Positions 1-13,280 are shown, counted from the first letter of the stretch. The stretch: DNA of 64,000 bases from Saururus chinensis (GCA_035235625.1 CP141140.1:186001-250000); one strand, 5' to 3'. The notes: generated from the letters alone by a model not told the origin. Numbers and translations are program-made.

Positions 1-369
1 CTGGTTTTCATCGTGTTCGGACCCCCGGCCCGGGTCGGTCTTCGGGTCAGGGCGCACAGAAAGTGCATGATATACTGTATTAGGTAGGTTAGTATCTAAG
101 GGCTCATCAGTACGAGTTCAACGGTACCAAGAACATACGAATCCGGAGAACAAAGATACGCGTGTTTGAAGATAGAAGAAAGAAAATAATAATAATAAAT
201 AAAAGAAATTGGCGCGCAGCGCGCAACTGACGCGCCGCAACGCGAGGTCGATGTGCGTTTCAGTAGGCACGGGCACGACCCATGCCATTTTTGTGGGTGT
301 CGCCGCCCGAAACCAGCAGTGCTGCCATTTTTGGCGGTGTGGCGCCGCGGTTTCGGTGTAGCTCGGGTC

Positions 370-377
370 TATAAATA
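370..377 (+). promoter_or_regulatory. TATA box of the edge LTR
   Basis: TATAAATA sits in a GC-richer setting, followed by pyrimidine-rich sequence, as expected for the U3/R promoter of a plant LTR. It agrees with the plus orientation inferred from the LTR end at 2226. Confidence 0.45.
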
Positions 378-487
378 CCCAAATTTCTCCCATTTTTGGT
401 TCAGATCGTCTCCTCCGTTTTTTACCGTTCTGAGTCTGATTAAGGCTATTCAAGAGACATTCTTAAGTAAATCGAGCGTGCTCTATG

Positions 488-1370
488 CAATGGAGTGGTC
501 CTTTCTTTTAGTTGGAGACCATATAAGGAGAAAACGCCCCAAGGGAAGGAGAGGTCCTGTCCATTGTCCTTGAGCACCGACAAACTTCTTTTTCTCTATT
601 TTTATGCATCCTAGCTCCGCTTTAGTCTATCCTAAAGGCATTCTTAACTAAATTGAGTGTGCTCTTCGCAATGGAGGGGTCCATTCTCTGAGTTGGTGAT
701 TGTATGAGGAGGAAATGCCCTGAGATAAGGAGAAGCCATGCCCGTCATCCTCGAGCACCAGAGAAATAAAAATGAGTCAGAAGTAGGATGGGGTTTTGTC
801 CGAAGTTACCATGCCACAACCAGAGAAGCAATCCAGAGTAGGGGAGCTCTGTCTTCCATTGAAGAGCCACATTGTGTGAGGAACATCCCTGAGTAGGGGA
901 GGTTATGTCTGCTACCCTAGCACATCAATGCAATGGAGCGGTCCTTTCTTCGAGTTGGAGACCGTATAAGGAGGAAATGCCCCAAGAGAAGGAGAGGTCC
1001 TGTCTGTTGTCCTTGAGCACAGACAAATTTCTTTTTCTCTATTTTTGAGCATCCTAGCTCTGATTTAGTCCATCCAAGAGGCGTTCTTGACTAAATCGAG
1101 CGTGCTCTTCGCAATGGAGGTGTCTGTTCTCTAAATTGGTGATTGTATGAGGAGGAAATGCCCCAAGACAAGGAGAAGCCCTACCCATTGTCCTCGAGCA
1201 CCTGTGAAAGAAAAAGGAGTGAGAAGTAAGACAGGGTTCTGTCTGAAGTTGCCAAGCCACAACCAAAGAAGCAATCCAGAGTAGGTGAGGCTTTGTCTTC
1301 CACTGAAGAGCCACATTGCGTGAGGAGCATCCCCGAGTAGGGGAGGTTCTATCCGCTGCCCACTAGCGTA
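488..1370 (+). repeat. Tandem duplication of ~443 bp inside LTR
   Basis: The block beginning 'caatggagtggtcctttctt' at 488 recurs as 'caatggagcggtcctttctt' at 931, and similarity continues to the end of each unit ('gaggggaggtt...ctagc'). The two copies have diverged by scattered substitutions, so the duplication is not recent. Each unit also contains a diverged half-repeat ('gaggaaatgcccc...gagcacc'). Confidence 0.6.
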
Positions 1371-2226
1371 GAAAACAAGAAGAGTCTCTGGCAAGGAGAA
1401 CATTTGTACTTAGTCTTTCAGTGCAAGATGAGGAATTTATGGAGGCTAGAGGAAGCTCCGTCTACTTCCTTTGGATCCTAAGGGGAGGACGCCAAGAAGG
1501 AACAAGCAACTCCAAATACCGTTACCTTACGAGACATGAAGGGAGTAAGTATTTCTAACATCCCGTTTAAATTATTGAGCTGCATGTGCTAAATTAGGAT
1601 GTGTGCTATGCCATGATCCTTTGTGCTCTAATATGTTATGCTTTCATGTGACATGTTTATGTTCTGTCTTGCTCTAGGGTAAAGCAAGACGTATCGTGTG
1701 TGTGTGTGTTCAGTCTTGGCTCAGTGATAGAGCGAGACGTATGTATGTGGTTTTGATCTTGCTCTGTGGTAGAGCGGGATGTACGATTTTGTTGACTTAT
1801 TAACTTCCGCTTGACTCCAATATATGACGAGTTTTTGTATAACTCCGATTAAATATTAGTACATATGTATTTTATCATATATGATTTTGTGACGCTTGTT
1901 GTATATATTAGCCGTTAGGCAGAACTATGTTCAGATCCGATCGTATTAGAATAATATCCAATATGTACGTAGGTAACTAACGGCAAGGCAACGTTGGCCC
2001 AATCCAAATTAATTATAAATAAATATTTTATTCTGTTTTACACGCGACGAACTATGAAGCTTCGTTGACTATTACAACCTAAGTCTACGTATGGAGAAGC
2101 CTTGAAGCTCTGTAGTGCGTAGACAAATATTGTACCTCTCGTACACATATGATGATTCCTGACTTAAGGAAAGATCAAATTTTCTATTAGTGATTTTGTG
2201 GGCCCAGCTCGGGTCGGGTCGTTACA

Positions 2227-4389
2227 AATCTAGAATTCAATCTTCATTATTATGGAAAATATCGTCATTAAGCTCTCATATACAATAAACAAATACTTTA
2301 TTTCTCCTCACCTCAAAAGATTAAAATCAAGTTATTAATTGTATCCACAATTTGCAAATCACAACTAATCCCGAATTTCAATATTAAGCATGACAAAACC
2401 ATGTAAGAAACTAATGAGAATCAATTTAAATCATGAGAGAAGCATGACTAAACTCATATATAAATCAATCTCAATAATTAAAGAGGTAAAAACAAATATC
2501 ATTAAATCTACCAGTAAGAAAAATTAATCAAGTCTCATAATCATGAAATTCTATAACTTAATTAAGTTTCATCCATGCCCTAGCAAATATTTTTAGCTAC
2601 TCAATGACCTAAGAAATAAAATCTCCATTAGAAAAATTGAAAAGAGACTTACAAGATGTGAAAAAGATGGAAAATTTTCAAAATACATTATTTGCTATAG
2701 TACCATGATCGATACAAACGATAGTATTGATGATTATGGATATGGGTATGCACTTATGATATGTTTGGTACGTGTCGAAACGGGCATAAACCCTTTTATA
2801 AACATAAAAAATATTATAACTAATAATATATCATTATAATACTTATTTTATAGTATAATAAGACCGTAGAATATCGTATCAACCGATACATGTATTCTAA
2901 AATTAGTTCATTTGGAATAATATTATTATGCTCTCCGTCCCATACAAATTATTACTCTTTCTTTCCTATATTAAGTGGTCTAAAATTAGTTTATTTTAAA
3001 AATAAATAACATGCTTAATATGAATCACATATATATGTTTAAATAAATGCATATTTTGGAGCACTATATGTAAAAAAATAATTATGTAAATTGTATAAAC
3101 CTACCTGTATTGATCTCTTATAACTTTAAAATTTTAAATATAACAAAAACTCAAACTTTCAAAGAAATTGGGTTTGAATTGTGTTTTTGTTTTTAACAAG
3201 AAAAAAAAAATTTGAAAGAAAAAATTTTAAAAATTTAAAATATTTTTTTAAAACAAAAAATTATTTTTTTAATAGTGTATCAATACATATTAGACATATT
3301 GATATGATATGACCGATACATATCACCTTTTGGTGTGGGGGTCCCCCCGTACCTGTATTGGTCTCCACCAATACAGGTACATATTGGTTGATATAGGGCC
3401 ATATCGACCGATACGGCTTTCCATGCATGAGCAGTAACCATGGGTTACAGTTCATCGTGTTCAACATCTGGCTTGTGAACAATGCTGCTACAGTTCCCGA
3501 GAATTGAAATTTCTTTTTCTCGCTTCTTCTTCGCTCCTCGAGCTTGGGACTTTAATTTTCTCAATTTCAAAGTGATCTCTCATCAATTTTGAAGGATGGG
3601 ATTGAAAGATTTTGCCTCTAGTTCATTTTATTCTCCTCCCTCCTCTTACGCAATTCTATGCTATATTGTTTAAATAATTTTCTGGATAACTCTTTTTTCT
3701 TGTTTAAATGCCCAATTCCGTCCTAAATTAAGAGCTTCTTACTATGTTTAAGCATTCCTTTTATAAACTTGTTGCTCAATTCTTTCTCACTTTATTTCTA
3801 GTTTCCTTTCTTTATCCTTTCTTGTTTGTGTTCAACAGTAGCAACCATGAAAAGCAGCTCTCATTCTTCAATCTTTAACTTTAAACATGTTCTTCATTAA
3901 CTAAATTGAATGAGTTTTGAAATGCCTAATTTGTTTGCTCAAATTCGTTGTCAATTTCACTCAAAATCAAATAATTGTAATCTATAAGTTTCTGTCCAAG
4001 AACTCGTCCAGGAAGATGAAGTTGTTCACTGGACAGTCCACATTATTGTCCAGGTTTCTTCTCAATTCATTAAGCTCTTCTGTTAATGTCCATATATATT
4101 TCTAACATGTCTGCATATCCAGAAAGTTGTCCAAGTCACCTGTAAGCATGTCAAGAGTGTTAATTTTTTTTTCTAACATCATCCACATACCTCGAGAAGT
4201 GTGCATTGCCTATAACACATATATAGTCATATTTCAAACATGTAAGACATATGCAAAACATGATTTTATTCAAATACACTTCTAAACAATTAACATTGCC
4301 CAAGTTAACTAGTAATTAACTAACATCACTAATATCTATCTTAATGTAAATAAACTCTAATTGACCTAATCATACACTAGAAAATAAGG
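2227..4389. other. AT-rich intergenic DNA with MITE-like fragments
   Basis: No gene is supported here. 'ctccgtcccata' at about 2934 resembles one end of a Stowaway-type MITE, but I could not find the matching end. From about 2690 to 3420 the words 'gatacg/accgatac' recur, a pattern common in short palindromic repeats of plant genomes. The rest is AT-rich and unassigned. Confidence 0.4.
3349..3380. repeat. Perfect 14-bp inverted repeat (hairpin)
   Basis: 'gtacctgtattggt' at 3349-3362 is followed by a 4-base loop 'ctcc' and then its exact reverse complement 'accaatacaggtac' at 3367-3380. It lies among repeated 'ccgatac' words and next to 'ggggtcccccc', so it is probably the centre of a short palindromic transposon fragment. 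Confidence 0.6.
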
Positions 4390-6399
4390 TAGATAGGCGT
4401 ACAAAATGTATAAAAATCACGCATATCAACAAACACCGTGGCAACCCATGAGAAATGCTGAGTCAGCTCATTATGATTTAGCGTAAACACGGAACTTAAT
4501 TCGTCAAAACCCTCAGGTCTCAAATTCACAATGCTCACATATTAGTTTTGCTTATAATTCATGCTTAAATTAAGTAAGTTATGTGGTACAATTATGCCAT
4601 AAAAACTCTCAAACATATAGTGCTCCACTAATCAAACTTAAGTTGAGCCTGTTCCAAAAGCCTAGTTCGTTAGGGCGGCAGACTTTACTTAAACTCTTCC
4701 AACTCACAACATAACTCATCGTCCACCAAAATCTTACATATTCATACAATATCCACCATCCACCTTATGGACAAAACATCTTAATCAAAAGTTATTAAAT
4801 TGAGCTCCTTAGAGCCAACCCTAGTTATCACCCTCTTACTTATACTATACTTATTATGCTTACTTTTTACTTTATAATATGTATGTTATGCTTGTACAAT
4901 TATGCAACACTCTTACTGTCTGACAATCCCTCAACATATGCTCCAATCCAAACCACACCAATCTACTCCAATCCTCTCCTGTCAAACTTACATCTATTGT
5001 CTTTCATCATACGCTTACATATCCACATACAACTCCATACCAAACCCTCTGTCAACTCTTACTATTCATCGCTCATACTTCTTCCCACATACACATATAC
5101 ATATCCATCGTACAAGCATATAGCCATCATATATACGTATGTTCATCACACATATGTATAACATACACATACTTCCATATATTGCTTACCAATATACTCA
5201 CTAGCCATCATTGGCACATACATAATCCACATACATAGCTCACCAACATACTCGCTAGCCATCACTAGCACATACATATTCCACTAGTCATCACTAGCAC
5301 ACACATATTCTACATACATCATCCATACAGCTCACATGCATGTCATATGCATTTCAACATGGCATAATTTATCCTTTTACATCATGCTAATGGATCATGA
5401 TTTAACATCCAATCATCAAATCTCAATCATCATAGCATGCTTCTACACATTCAAAGTATACTATCATGAAATTACGAGTTCAAGCTCCCCTACGTCATAA
5501 TCAATGATGTTTGATGGAGCATATGACCATGGTAGCATCAGTGGCATTGGCGGCCAAAAATATTGCCAAGCTGAGAGAACTTCTGTCTCAAGGGTTAAGG
5601 AAGCGCCAGAATCAATCACGGCCAAATGGGGGTGACACAGATCATGTAACGCCCGAGATTTTTCATACATTTTCCTTAAAATTCACAATTTTTTTTGCAA
5701 TATAACGACTGTACATCGGGAAAAATGACAAATACATAACCTATGAAAGCAGTTCAAAATTTAAAACATAACACATCAGTTTCTCCCATCCAAATTGTTA
5801 CTCATTCGATCAAACATAGTACGGCCAAAACAAACATCATTAGGCACTACTCAAAAATAAACGTATGAATAAATTGCTATGATCATAGACTTTAAATACA
5901 AATCTCTCCCAGGCATCCCCGAGTGCAAGTCCCATGACAGTCCACAATCTGATCCAAACTAAAAGTCCAGAATACATACACATTTTAATTCTCATCTCAC
6001 CCAATACTTTAGATCGTGGCACAAATAATGCTCATAGTGAGTCAAGTATATACCTGAGTCCAAGGGAATCAATCCACCATGGAAACAAGCATCCATCTCT
6101 AGGAGCTCCCCGACACAAACCTGCAAAAGCCTCCCTAATAATGGGGCTAAAAAATAGGGTAATGAGTATTTTCATACTTAGTAGGAAAATACCTAGTAGG
6201 GGAGTTCTAAACAGTGAACTTAGTAAATCCATACATAGATACATTCATCAACTCAAACATGAACAAACATGCATATCATAATCATGCTCATACGCATACA
6301 ATCACGCATATCATCATGCCAAAATCATACCATCGAATTAAACTTACACAAACACCCTTATTCAGGGTCTTACAAACTTACTCATACCATCGTATACTT

Positions 6400-6720
6400 A
6401 CTCATACAACATACACATACTTGTATGACCTTACTTGTACAATCATATGCTTACTCATATAACTTACACATACATGTATGACCTTACTCGTACAATCTTA
6501 CTCAAAATCATACACTTACTGTCTTACTCAAAAACATACTCTTACAATCGTACTCATACTTATACAGTCGTGCTCATACTCATACTCTTACAGTAATGCT
6601 CATATTCATACTCTTACAGTCATGCTCATACTCATATTCATACTCTTGCAGTCGTGCTCATACTCATACTCTTATAGTCATGCTCATACTCATAATTGTA
6701 TACATACTGTCAACCATTGA
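6400..6720. repeat. Minisatellite of 'catactcttacagtcgtgct' type
   Basis: Units of roughly 26-40 bases built from 'tactcatac' and 'cttacagtcatgctcat' repeat imperfectly across this stretch of LTR A. A looser series of 'ggtcttatagtgcca / cttgggcagaatcatac' units follows at about 6940-7079 and is interrupted by element B. Confidence 0.55.
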
Positions 6721-7079
6721 AGCTCATTACAACTAATAATCTCCAGCATCGAAATGGAAAAGAATGTCACTGAGGCATCACCTTAACCTCTAAGGAGTGA
6801 CTAGATGCCATAGACTTTTCCGAAGGCAGGGCACACGAATTCTCATGGGGCACAAGATCAAATAGGTAAGGCCAGGTCCATGATACTACTTACCTGAACG
6901 CGCAAACATAAACACCCACACATAAGGGGTCATATATTTTCCTACCATAATGGGTCTTATAGTGCCATAGAATTGCCCACCAATATGGGTCTTATAGTGC
7001 CAGTGCCACTCTTGGGCAGAATCATACAATGCCACTATTGGGTAGAAACATGCAATGCCACTCTTGGGCGGAATCATAC

Positions 7080-8794
7080 TGTAACGCTCCTCGTATTTTC
7101 GAATAAAAGAAAACAATTTTTGAAAACGTAACAAAATTTAATTACAATTGCCAAGGATCACCGTGTACTAAAACAGTAATTACAACATACTTTGTATTAT
7201 ACAAAGATTGTCCAAAATTAGGCATCACGTGCCTTTGTACATTGGTCAATACAATAATTTACATAAATACAAAAACAGTAATACAAAACTTGTAATTTAA
7301 GGAAACCCTTCGTCGACTCCTTCAGAATTGAGTGAAACACCTGCAGAGTCTGAGGGTGGGTGAGTAAATTTATACTCAGTAGGTCGAATTAAGTTCTAAG
7401 AATATGCTTCGTGCACATGCCATTTTTTTTTTCTTTTTTTTTTGGAAATCCTTCGGAAAACCTGAAAACACGATCACAGAACGTCGCGATACCAGACGAC
7501 TTACACCCGCGCCCATGGGGCGACGCGAGACTGAAAGGAAGGGATTTACCCATGACATCCCAATCCTGTGCGCGCCAGATGCCAAATTTGGCGGTATCCA
7601 AAATCATAATAATTCTTAGCTCCGAAGAACCGAGAACTATCCAGACGGCACGATTGCCCAAAACTCGGAGAGATTTTCGAAAGGAGGAGATGATTTTGAA
7701 GTCAGAGCTTTTGTTTTCATAAAATAATAGAAAAACTTTTAGTAAGACTTTAGCGAGTCAAAATCTCGGCATACGATTAGAATTTAAAACTACCTACCTA
7801 TAACACGTGCGAAATCTCCTCGTAGCGTAAAGAGAGTCCCGCCTTAATATATCAGCCTTCGAGCGAGAATTTTGGCAGAATAACCACTCCAACGCGTAGA
7901 ATGCCCTTGATTTAGTAGGGTAAGGCTTTGGAACGGGTTAAAAAGGTTTAGGAATGGCCCAGAAACAAGAAAAGATAAAAAAAGAAGATTAGGGAAGGGG
8001 CACGTTTTTCGAGGTCTTAGAGGGGTCGTCTCGAGAAAGTAACGCTTCCGATGCGTAGAGCACCCTTGAATTAGTAGGAAACGGGTCTTGAAACGTGAAA
8101 ATCGGACTTAAAACGGGTCGGGAATGGTGAAAACAGTGAAGGGGGCTGAAAATCGGATGTGGGTGAAGAAGTGGCCGGAAAGGGTATAAATAGGCGGTGG
8201 AGGGAATATTCCGGTGGGCGCCGCCGCGGAACAGGCGGGCGCCCACCGGCGCCGCCACAAACCGGCCGGCGCCCACCGGCGCCGGCGCGAAACTATGTTC
8301 GCGCGCGTGACGAACGCGCGTTCGTCACCGCGAACGCGCGGTTCGTCGCGCGCGTTCGACGCGCGCGCGGCAACGCGCGTTCGGTGCGCGCCGCGCGGCA
8401 CACGCCGCGCGTTGCGCTGCGCCGAGCCGCGCCGCGCTGCGCCGAGTCGCGCCGCGCCGAAAACATAAAATATTTTTAATTAAAAAAAAAAAAATCCAAA
8501 AATTCCAAAAATCGTAACTTCCTATCCCGAACTCCGATTTGCGCGTTCTTGGTACCGTTGAGTTCGTATTCACGAGCCCTACGATACAAGACTATTTAAG
8601 AACCAATCCACTTAAATTTCGAAAGTGGGTCCCGCCGGTCGACCACGTTCCCCGAGGTCGTAACTTTTGCTCCCGACCTCTGATCTTCGCGTTTTAAGAC
8701 TCATTACGCTCGTCTTCATGAGCTCTAACTAAAACTTAAGAAAATTATAAACAAAATATGTAAGAAGATCGTGTTAGAAATTAGGGTCATTACA
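7080..8794 (-). repeat. 3' LTR of element B
   Basis: On the plus strand it begins 'tgtaacgctcctcg' and ends 'gggtcattaca'. It matches 14087-15817 nearly base for base outside short homopolymer and GC-block length differences. It carries a CpG-dense block at about 8215-8460. The best TATA-like word (8185-8192) reads TATAAATA on the plus strand, that is, antisense to the element. Confidence 0.9.
8215..8460. other. CpG-dense block in LTR of B
   Basis: This is a run of about 245 bases dominated by gcgcg, cgaacgcgcg and gccgcgccg words, with many short palindromes such as 'gaacgcgcgttc'. The same block occurs at 15215-15484 in the 5' LTR with small length differences. It stands out sharply from the AT-rich surroundings. 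Confidence 0.8.
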
Positions 8795-8798
8795 ATCT

Positions 8799-8810
8799 AC
8801 CCCCCTTAAA
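8799..8810 (-). promoter_or_regulatory. Polypurine tract of element B
   Basis: On the minus strand this reads AAGGGGGGTAGA immediately before the 3' LTR, the usual place for the plus-strand primer of reverse transcription. The same tract is found in the related element at 35521-35532. Confidence 0.75.
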
Positions 8811-8841
8811 GAAATTTCGTCCTCGAAATTTGAATTATCCA

Positions 8842-11800
8842 CTAAATGAATAACTCAGGGTACTTCTTTTGCATTTCGTTCTCCAGCTCCCAAGTAGCTT
8901 CTTCCGAGGAATGATATTGCCATAGCACTTTGACTAAGGGGATCCTTTTGGTCCTCAAGATTTGTTCCTTGTGATCCAGAATTTTAAGTGGCTTTTCTTC
9001 GAATGATAGGTCGGGCTGGAGAGTAATTAAACTCTGATCAAGAACATGAGAGGAGTCTTGGACGTATTTCCTAAGCATAGACACGTGAAATACGTTGTGG
9101 ACATTGCTGAGTTGTGGAGGCAAGGCTAATCTGTAAGCCACAGCTCCTATTTTGTCTAAAATTTCAAACGGTCCTACAAAGCGAGGACTTAGTTTGCCTT
9201 TAATTCCAAATCTCATGACTCCTCGGGTTGGCGAAACTTTTAGTAATACATGATCTCCCACGCTAAAGTTGATATCCTTCCGTCTTTGATCTGCATAGCT
9301 CTTTTGACGACTATGGGATGCCATTAGACGATGCTTAACAAGTTTCACCTTATCTGCACACTGTTGCGAAGTTCAGACTTAATCAATTTTCGTTCGCCCA
9401 CTTCATTCCAACACGTCGGTGATCGACAAGGTCGTCCGTATAATGCCTCATAAGGTGCCATACCTATACTGCTATGGTAGCTGTTGTTGTAGGCAAACTC
9501 GACCAATGGTAAATGTTTGTCCCAGTTACCCTTCCAATCCATGGTGCAAGCGCGCAACATATCCTCCAAAGTTTGGATAGTTCTTTCTGATTGACCATCC
9601 GTCTGTGGGTGGAAAGCAGTGCTGAACTTGAGAGTTGTACCCAATTCTTCTTGAAATCCTTGCCAAAATTTGGAGGTAAATCGACTATCCCGATCCGAGA
9701 TGATCGATAGTGGTATCCCATGCCGACTCACAATTTCCTTCACGTACAATTTTGCCAAAGAACTTAAAGATTGCTTCTTGCTTAATGGCAGAAAGTGTGC
9801 ACTCTTTGTGAGCCGATCCACGATCACCCAAATGGATTCATGGCCTTGTGAAGTTCTGGGTAGTGCTGAGACGAAATCCATAGTAATGTGTTCCCACTTC
9901 CACTCGGGGATTTCAATCGTTTGCAGGTACCCTGAAGGTTTTTGGTGTTCGGCTTTAATTTGCTGACAAGTTAAGCATCTCGAAATATATTCTCCTATAT
10001 CCTTCTTCATCCCGTTCCACCAAAAACTTCTCTTTAAATCTTGATACATCTTCGTTCCTCCTGGGTGGATGGTATATCGAGAACGATGTGCTTCATGTAA
10101 TAGGTCTTCCCTTAGCTCCGGAATTTCGGGTATTACCAACCGTCCTCGAAATCGAATACCTCCATCAGAGCCTTGGGTAAAGTCAGGTCTTCCGAGCAAA
10201 GTTTGCATTAATTCGTTACCTTTTTGACCTTCAAGAATACGCTCGACTAGTACTGATTTTACTTTTAGGGTGGCAATGAAAGATTTCTTGTTTCCAGCTT
10301 GTAGCTCGGGTCGTAAACTTATAGTTTCTTCCAATAATTTCCATTCTTTAACAAGCATGGAAGTTAATCCTCCGGATTTGCGACTTAAAGCATCAGCCAC
10401 CACGTTGGCTTTTCCGGGATGGTACTTGATGGAAAAGTCATAATCCTTAAGATATTCGATCCACCGTCTTTGCCTCATATTAAGATCACTTTGGGAAAAG
10501 ATGTATTTTAAACTTTGGTGATCGGTGAAAACTTCAAACATCTCGCCGTATAGATAATGTCTCCAAATTTTTAAAGCAAAAACTACCGCTGCTAACTCCA
10601 AATCATGAGCAGGGTAGTTACCTTCATGTTTCTTTAATTGTCGTGAAGCGTATGCTATCACTTTTCCGTCTTGCATTAATACGCATCCTAATCCTCTTTT
10701 AGAAGCATCGCTGTACACGACAAAACCTCCACTGCCAGTTGGCAATGCCAGAACGGGTGCAGTTGTTAATTTCTCCTTTAGCTCTTGGAAACTTCGTTCA
10801 CAAGTTTCGTCCCAAACAAATTTAACTCCTTTCCTTGTTAATTTTGTCAGGGGTAGGGCAATGCTTGAAAATCCATGGATGAATCTTCGGTAATAACCCG
10901 CAAGGCCTAAGAAGCTCCGAATTTCCGTTACTGTTTTTGGCCTTTCCCATTTGATGACGGCTTCAATCTTGGTTGGGTCCACCGATACTCCGTTCTTTGA
11001 AACGACGTGTCCTAAGAACACCACTTGTTCCATCCAGAATTCACACTTGCTAAACTTGGCGTAAAGCTTATGATCCCTTAGTGTTTGCAGAACAACTTGT
11101 AAATGCACTCGGTGATCTTCTAAACTACTAGAGTAGATGAGAATGTCATCGACGAATACGATTACAAACTTGTCTAAAAAGGGCCGAAAAATTCTATTCA
11201 TGAGATCCATGAAAGCGGCCGGAGCATTTGTTAAACCAAATGGCATCACTAAAAACTCATAGTGGCCATACCGGGTACGGAAAGCTGTCTTAGAGATATC
11301 CTCATCTCGTATCCTGAGCTGATGATAACCTGACCGTAGATCTATTTTGGAGAAAACTTTAGCCGTCTGCAATTGATCGAATAGGTCATCTATACGAGGC
11401 AAGGGGTACTTGTTCTTTACAGTGTTGGCGTTGAGAAGTCGGTAGTCAATGCACAACCTTAACGACCCGTCTTTCTTTCTCACAAATAAGACCGGTGCTC
11501 CCCAAGGTGAGACACTGGGTCGTATGAATCCTTTCTCAAGCAATTCCTGCAATTGACTTTTTAACTCTTTTAATTCCGCAGGAGCCATGCGGTAAGGTGC
11601 TTTAGAGATAGGGCTTGCTCCTGGCATCAACTCGATAGTGAAATCTATCTCTCTTTTTGGTGGCAGACCAGAGAGATCATCAGGAAAAACATCAGAGAAA
11701 TCTTGTACTACGTCAATGCTCTTCAAATTAAACGAAGTAGTCTCATTAGTTTCCACACTAGCAAGATAAGCCCAACATCCTTTACTTAAAAGCCGATGAG

Positions 11801-13280
11801 CTTTGACTGCTGAGATGACACATGGTTTAGAATGATCCTTAAGCCCATAAAAAGTGAAACTCCTTTCACCTCGTTCAAAGATCACCTTCTTCTGTTTACA
11901 GTCCACTAATGCCCCGTTATTGGCTAACCAATCCATACCTAATATGACGTCAAAGTCGGTCATATTTAGGAGAATAAGGTCGGCCTCCCACTGGCATTTC
12001 TCTAAGGAAATAGGTACCCTTCGAAGAAATTTACGGGCTAGAAACATTTTTCCCATTGGGGTGGACACTTCTAAGACATATCCTAAATTTAAAATCGGAT
12101 AGCCGAGACTTGAAGCAAAATCGAACGATATGAAAGAATGCGTCGACCCTGGATCTATCAAAATTTTTGCTAATTTATCCAAGACCAGAAGTGTACCTTG
12201 AATGACTGCAGTCGACGCTTGAGCTTCCTCAGCAGTAATTGCGAAGACCCGCCCTTGAGCCCTTGGTTTCTGCTCCGATTTTGATTCTTCTTGTATTTTC
12301 CTCTTTGGGCAGTCTTTAATCTGATGGCCTTGTTCACCACAGAAAAAGCATTTTCTTTCGGTACGATAACACGATCCAAGTGGATGAATTTTACTGCATT
12401 GTGGACATTTTTCTAGCTTCCTTTCTCCCCTTGGCTGTGAAGGTGATTCTGAGGGTTTTTGAAACTTGCGATTATTCTGATTGTTAAACGTCAATCTCCT
12501 TTTCCTTTCATCGGGTCGGAAACCATTATTTTGTCCTCGGTCCTTACGTCCGACCACAAATTCCATATAATCTTGTTCTAGGATGGAGGCTAGTTCAACC
12601 GCTTTGGCAAAAGTCGTGGGTTGATGGCCAATAATTCTTCCTCTTAATCCATTGTTTAGGCCCCTCACGAACTTCCGAGCTTTCTTTAATTCCGTCGTAC
12701 AATAGTCTGGAGCGAAACGTTGTAATTGTACGAATTTATTCTCGTACTGAGTCACCATTAACCCTCCTTGTTGTAGATCTAAAAACTCCTTTTCTTTTCT
12801 TTCTTGGACGTGAGGAGGAAAATATTTATCGTATAAAACTTCCTTAAATTCTTCCCACTTAATATGATCACCAACCGTGAAGAAATTCCTTTCTGCTGTA
12901 GGCCACCAGAAAGCAGCTTCGCCAGTCATAGAGAAAGTGGCTAGCGGCACCTTACGATCATCGGGAATCTTCATTGCTTTAAAGATCCGTTCAACTTCAA
13001 ATGTCCACCTTTCAGCGGCCTCAGGGCCGTCTTCTCCCGTAAATGCTGGCGCAAGCTTCTTAAAACGTTCCAACAGATTATCCTTTTCACTGTGGATAAA
13101 ATCTCCCGAACTAGTTGAATGATTGGAATGATTCGATTGGAAACCTTGAGTCATTCTTTGCATTAATAAATCCACGAAATGCATCATAGGATCTCCCGTT
13201 GTCAAAGTGACCGGCGTAGTAACATCGGGTGGAGTTGAGCTACTTGCCGGTTGAGCATCGTTACCACTAACGTTCGTCAT
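8842..13280 (-). CDS. gag-pol coding region of element B
   Basis: This region encodes the gypsy Gag-Pol polyprotein. Gag occupies about residues 1-345 from the start at 13280 and contains a retrotransposon-gag domain (near residues 90-210) and a CCHC knuckle at residues 311-324 ([14 protein letters not shown]). The protease has DPGSTHS near residue 377. Reverse transcriptase spans about 550-760 with active site FVDD at 709-712. RNase H has DAS at 858-860 and TDH at 919-921. Integrase has the zinc-binding CLTC at 1102-1105 and a D,D-35-E core with acidic residues near 1135, 1196 and 1232. A chromodomain-like C terminus ([16 protein letters not shown]) closes the region. That order and the chromodomain type point to the Tekay/Del lineage. 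The element looks almost whole, with about one break. Confidence 0.9.

Larger units (their letters stand above)
1..2226 (+). mobile_element. Gypsy-type LTR, left part cut by window edge
   Basis: This is a plus-strand LTR of the same broad group as the one at 19544-21442. The shared marks are an early block with 'gagttcaacggtaccaagaac', a TATAAATA box at 370-377, and an LTR-like end 'gggtcgttaca' at 2216-2226. The 5' end lies outside the window, so neither target duplication nor the presence of an internal region can be judged. Inside it is a tandem duplication of about 443 bp (488-930 and 931-about 1370). No coding capacity was recognised, and the short reading frames here are incidental. Confidence 0.6.

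Noticed and set aside
7389-7722. Open frames on both strands in the left LTR of B, repeated at 14382-14724
   Set aside because: They are kept only because the two LTRs are nearly identical. They lie in noncoding LTR sequence and have no recognisable domain.
8108-8573. Arg/Ala-rich open frames in the GC-rich LTR block, repeated at 15072-15504
   Set aside because: High GC removes stop codons in all frames, and the composition-driven translations (RAR, AAP runs) carry no family signal.
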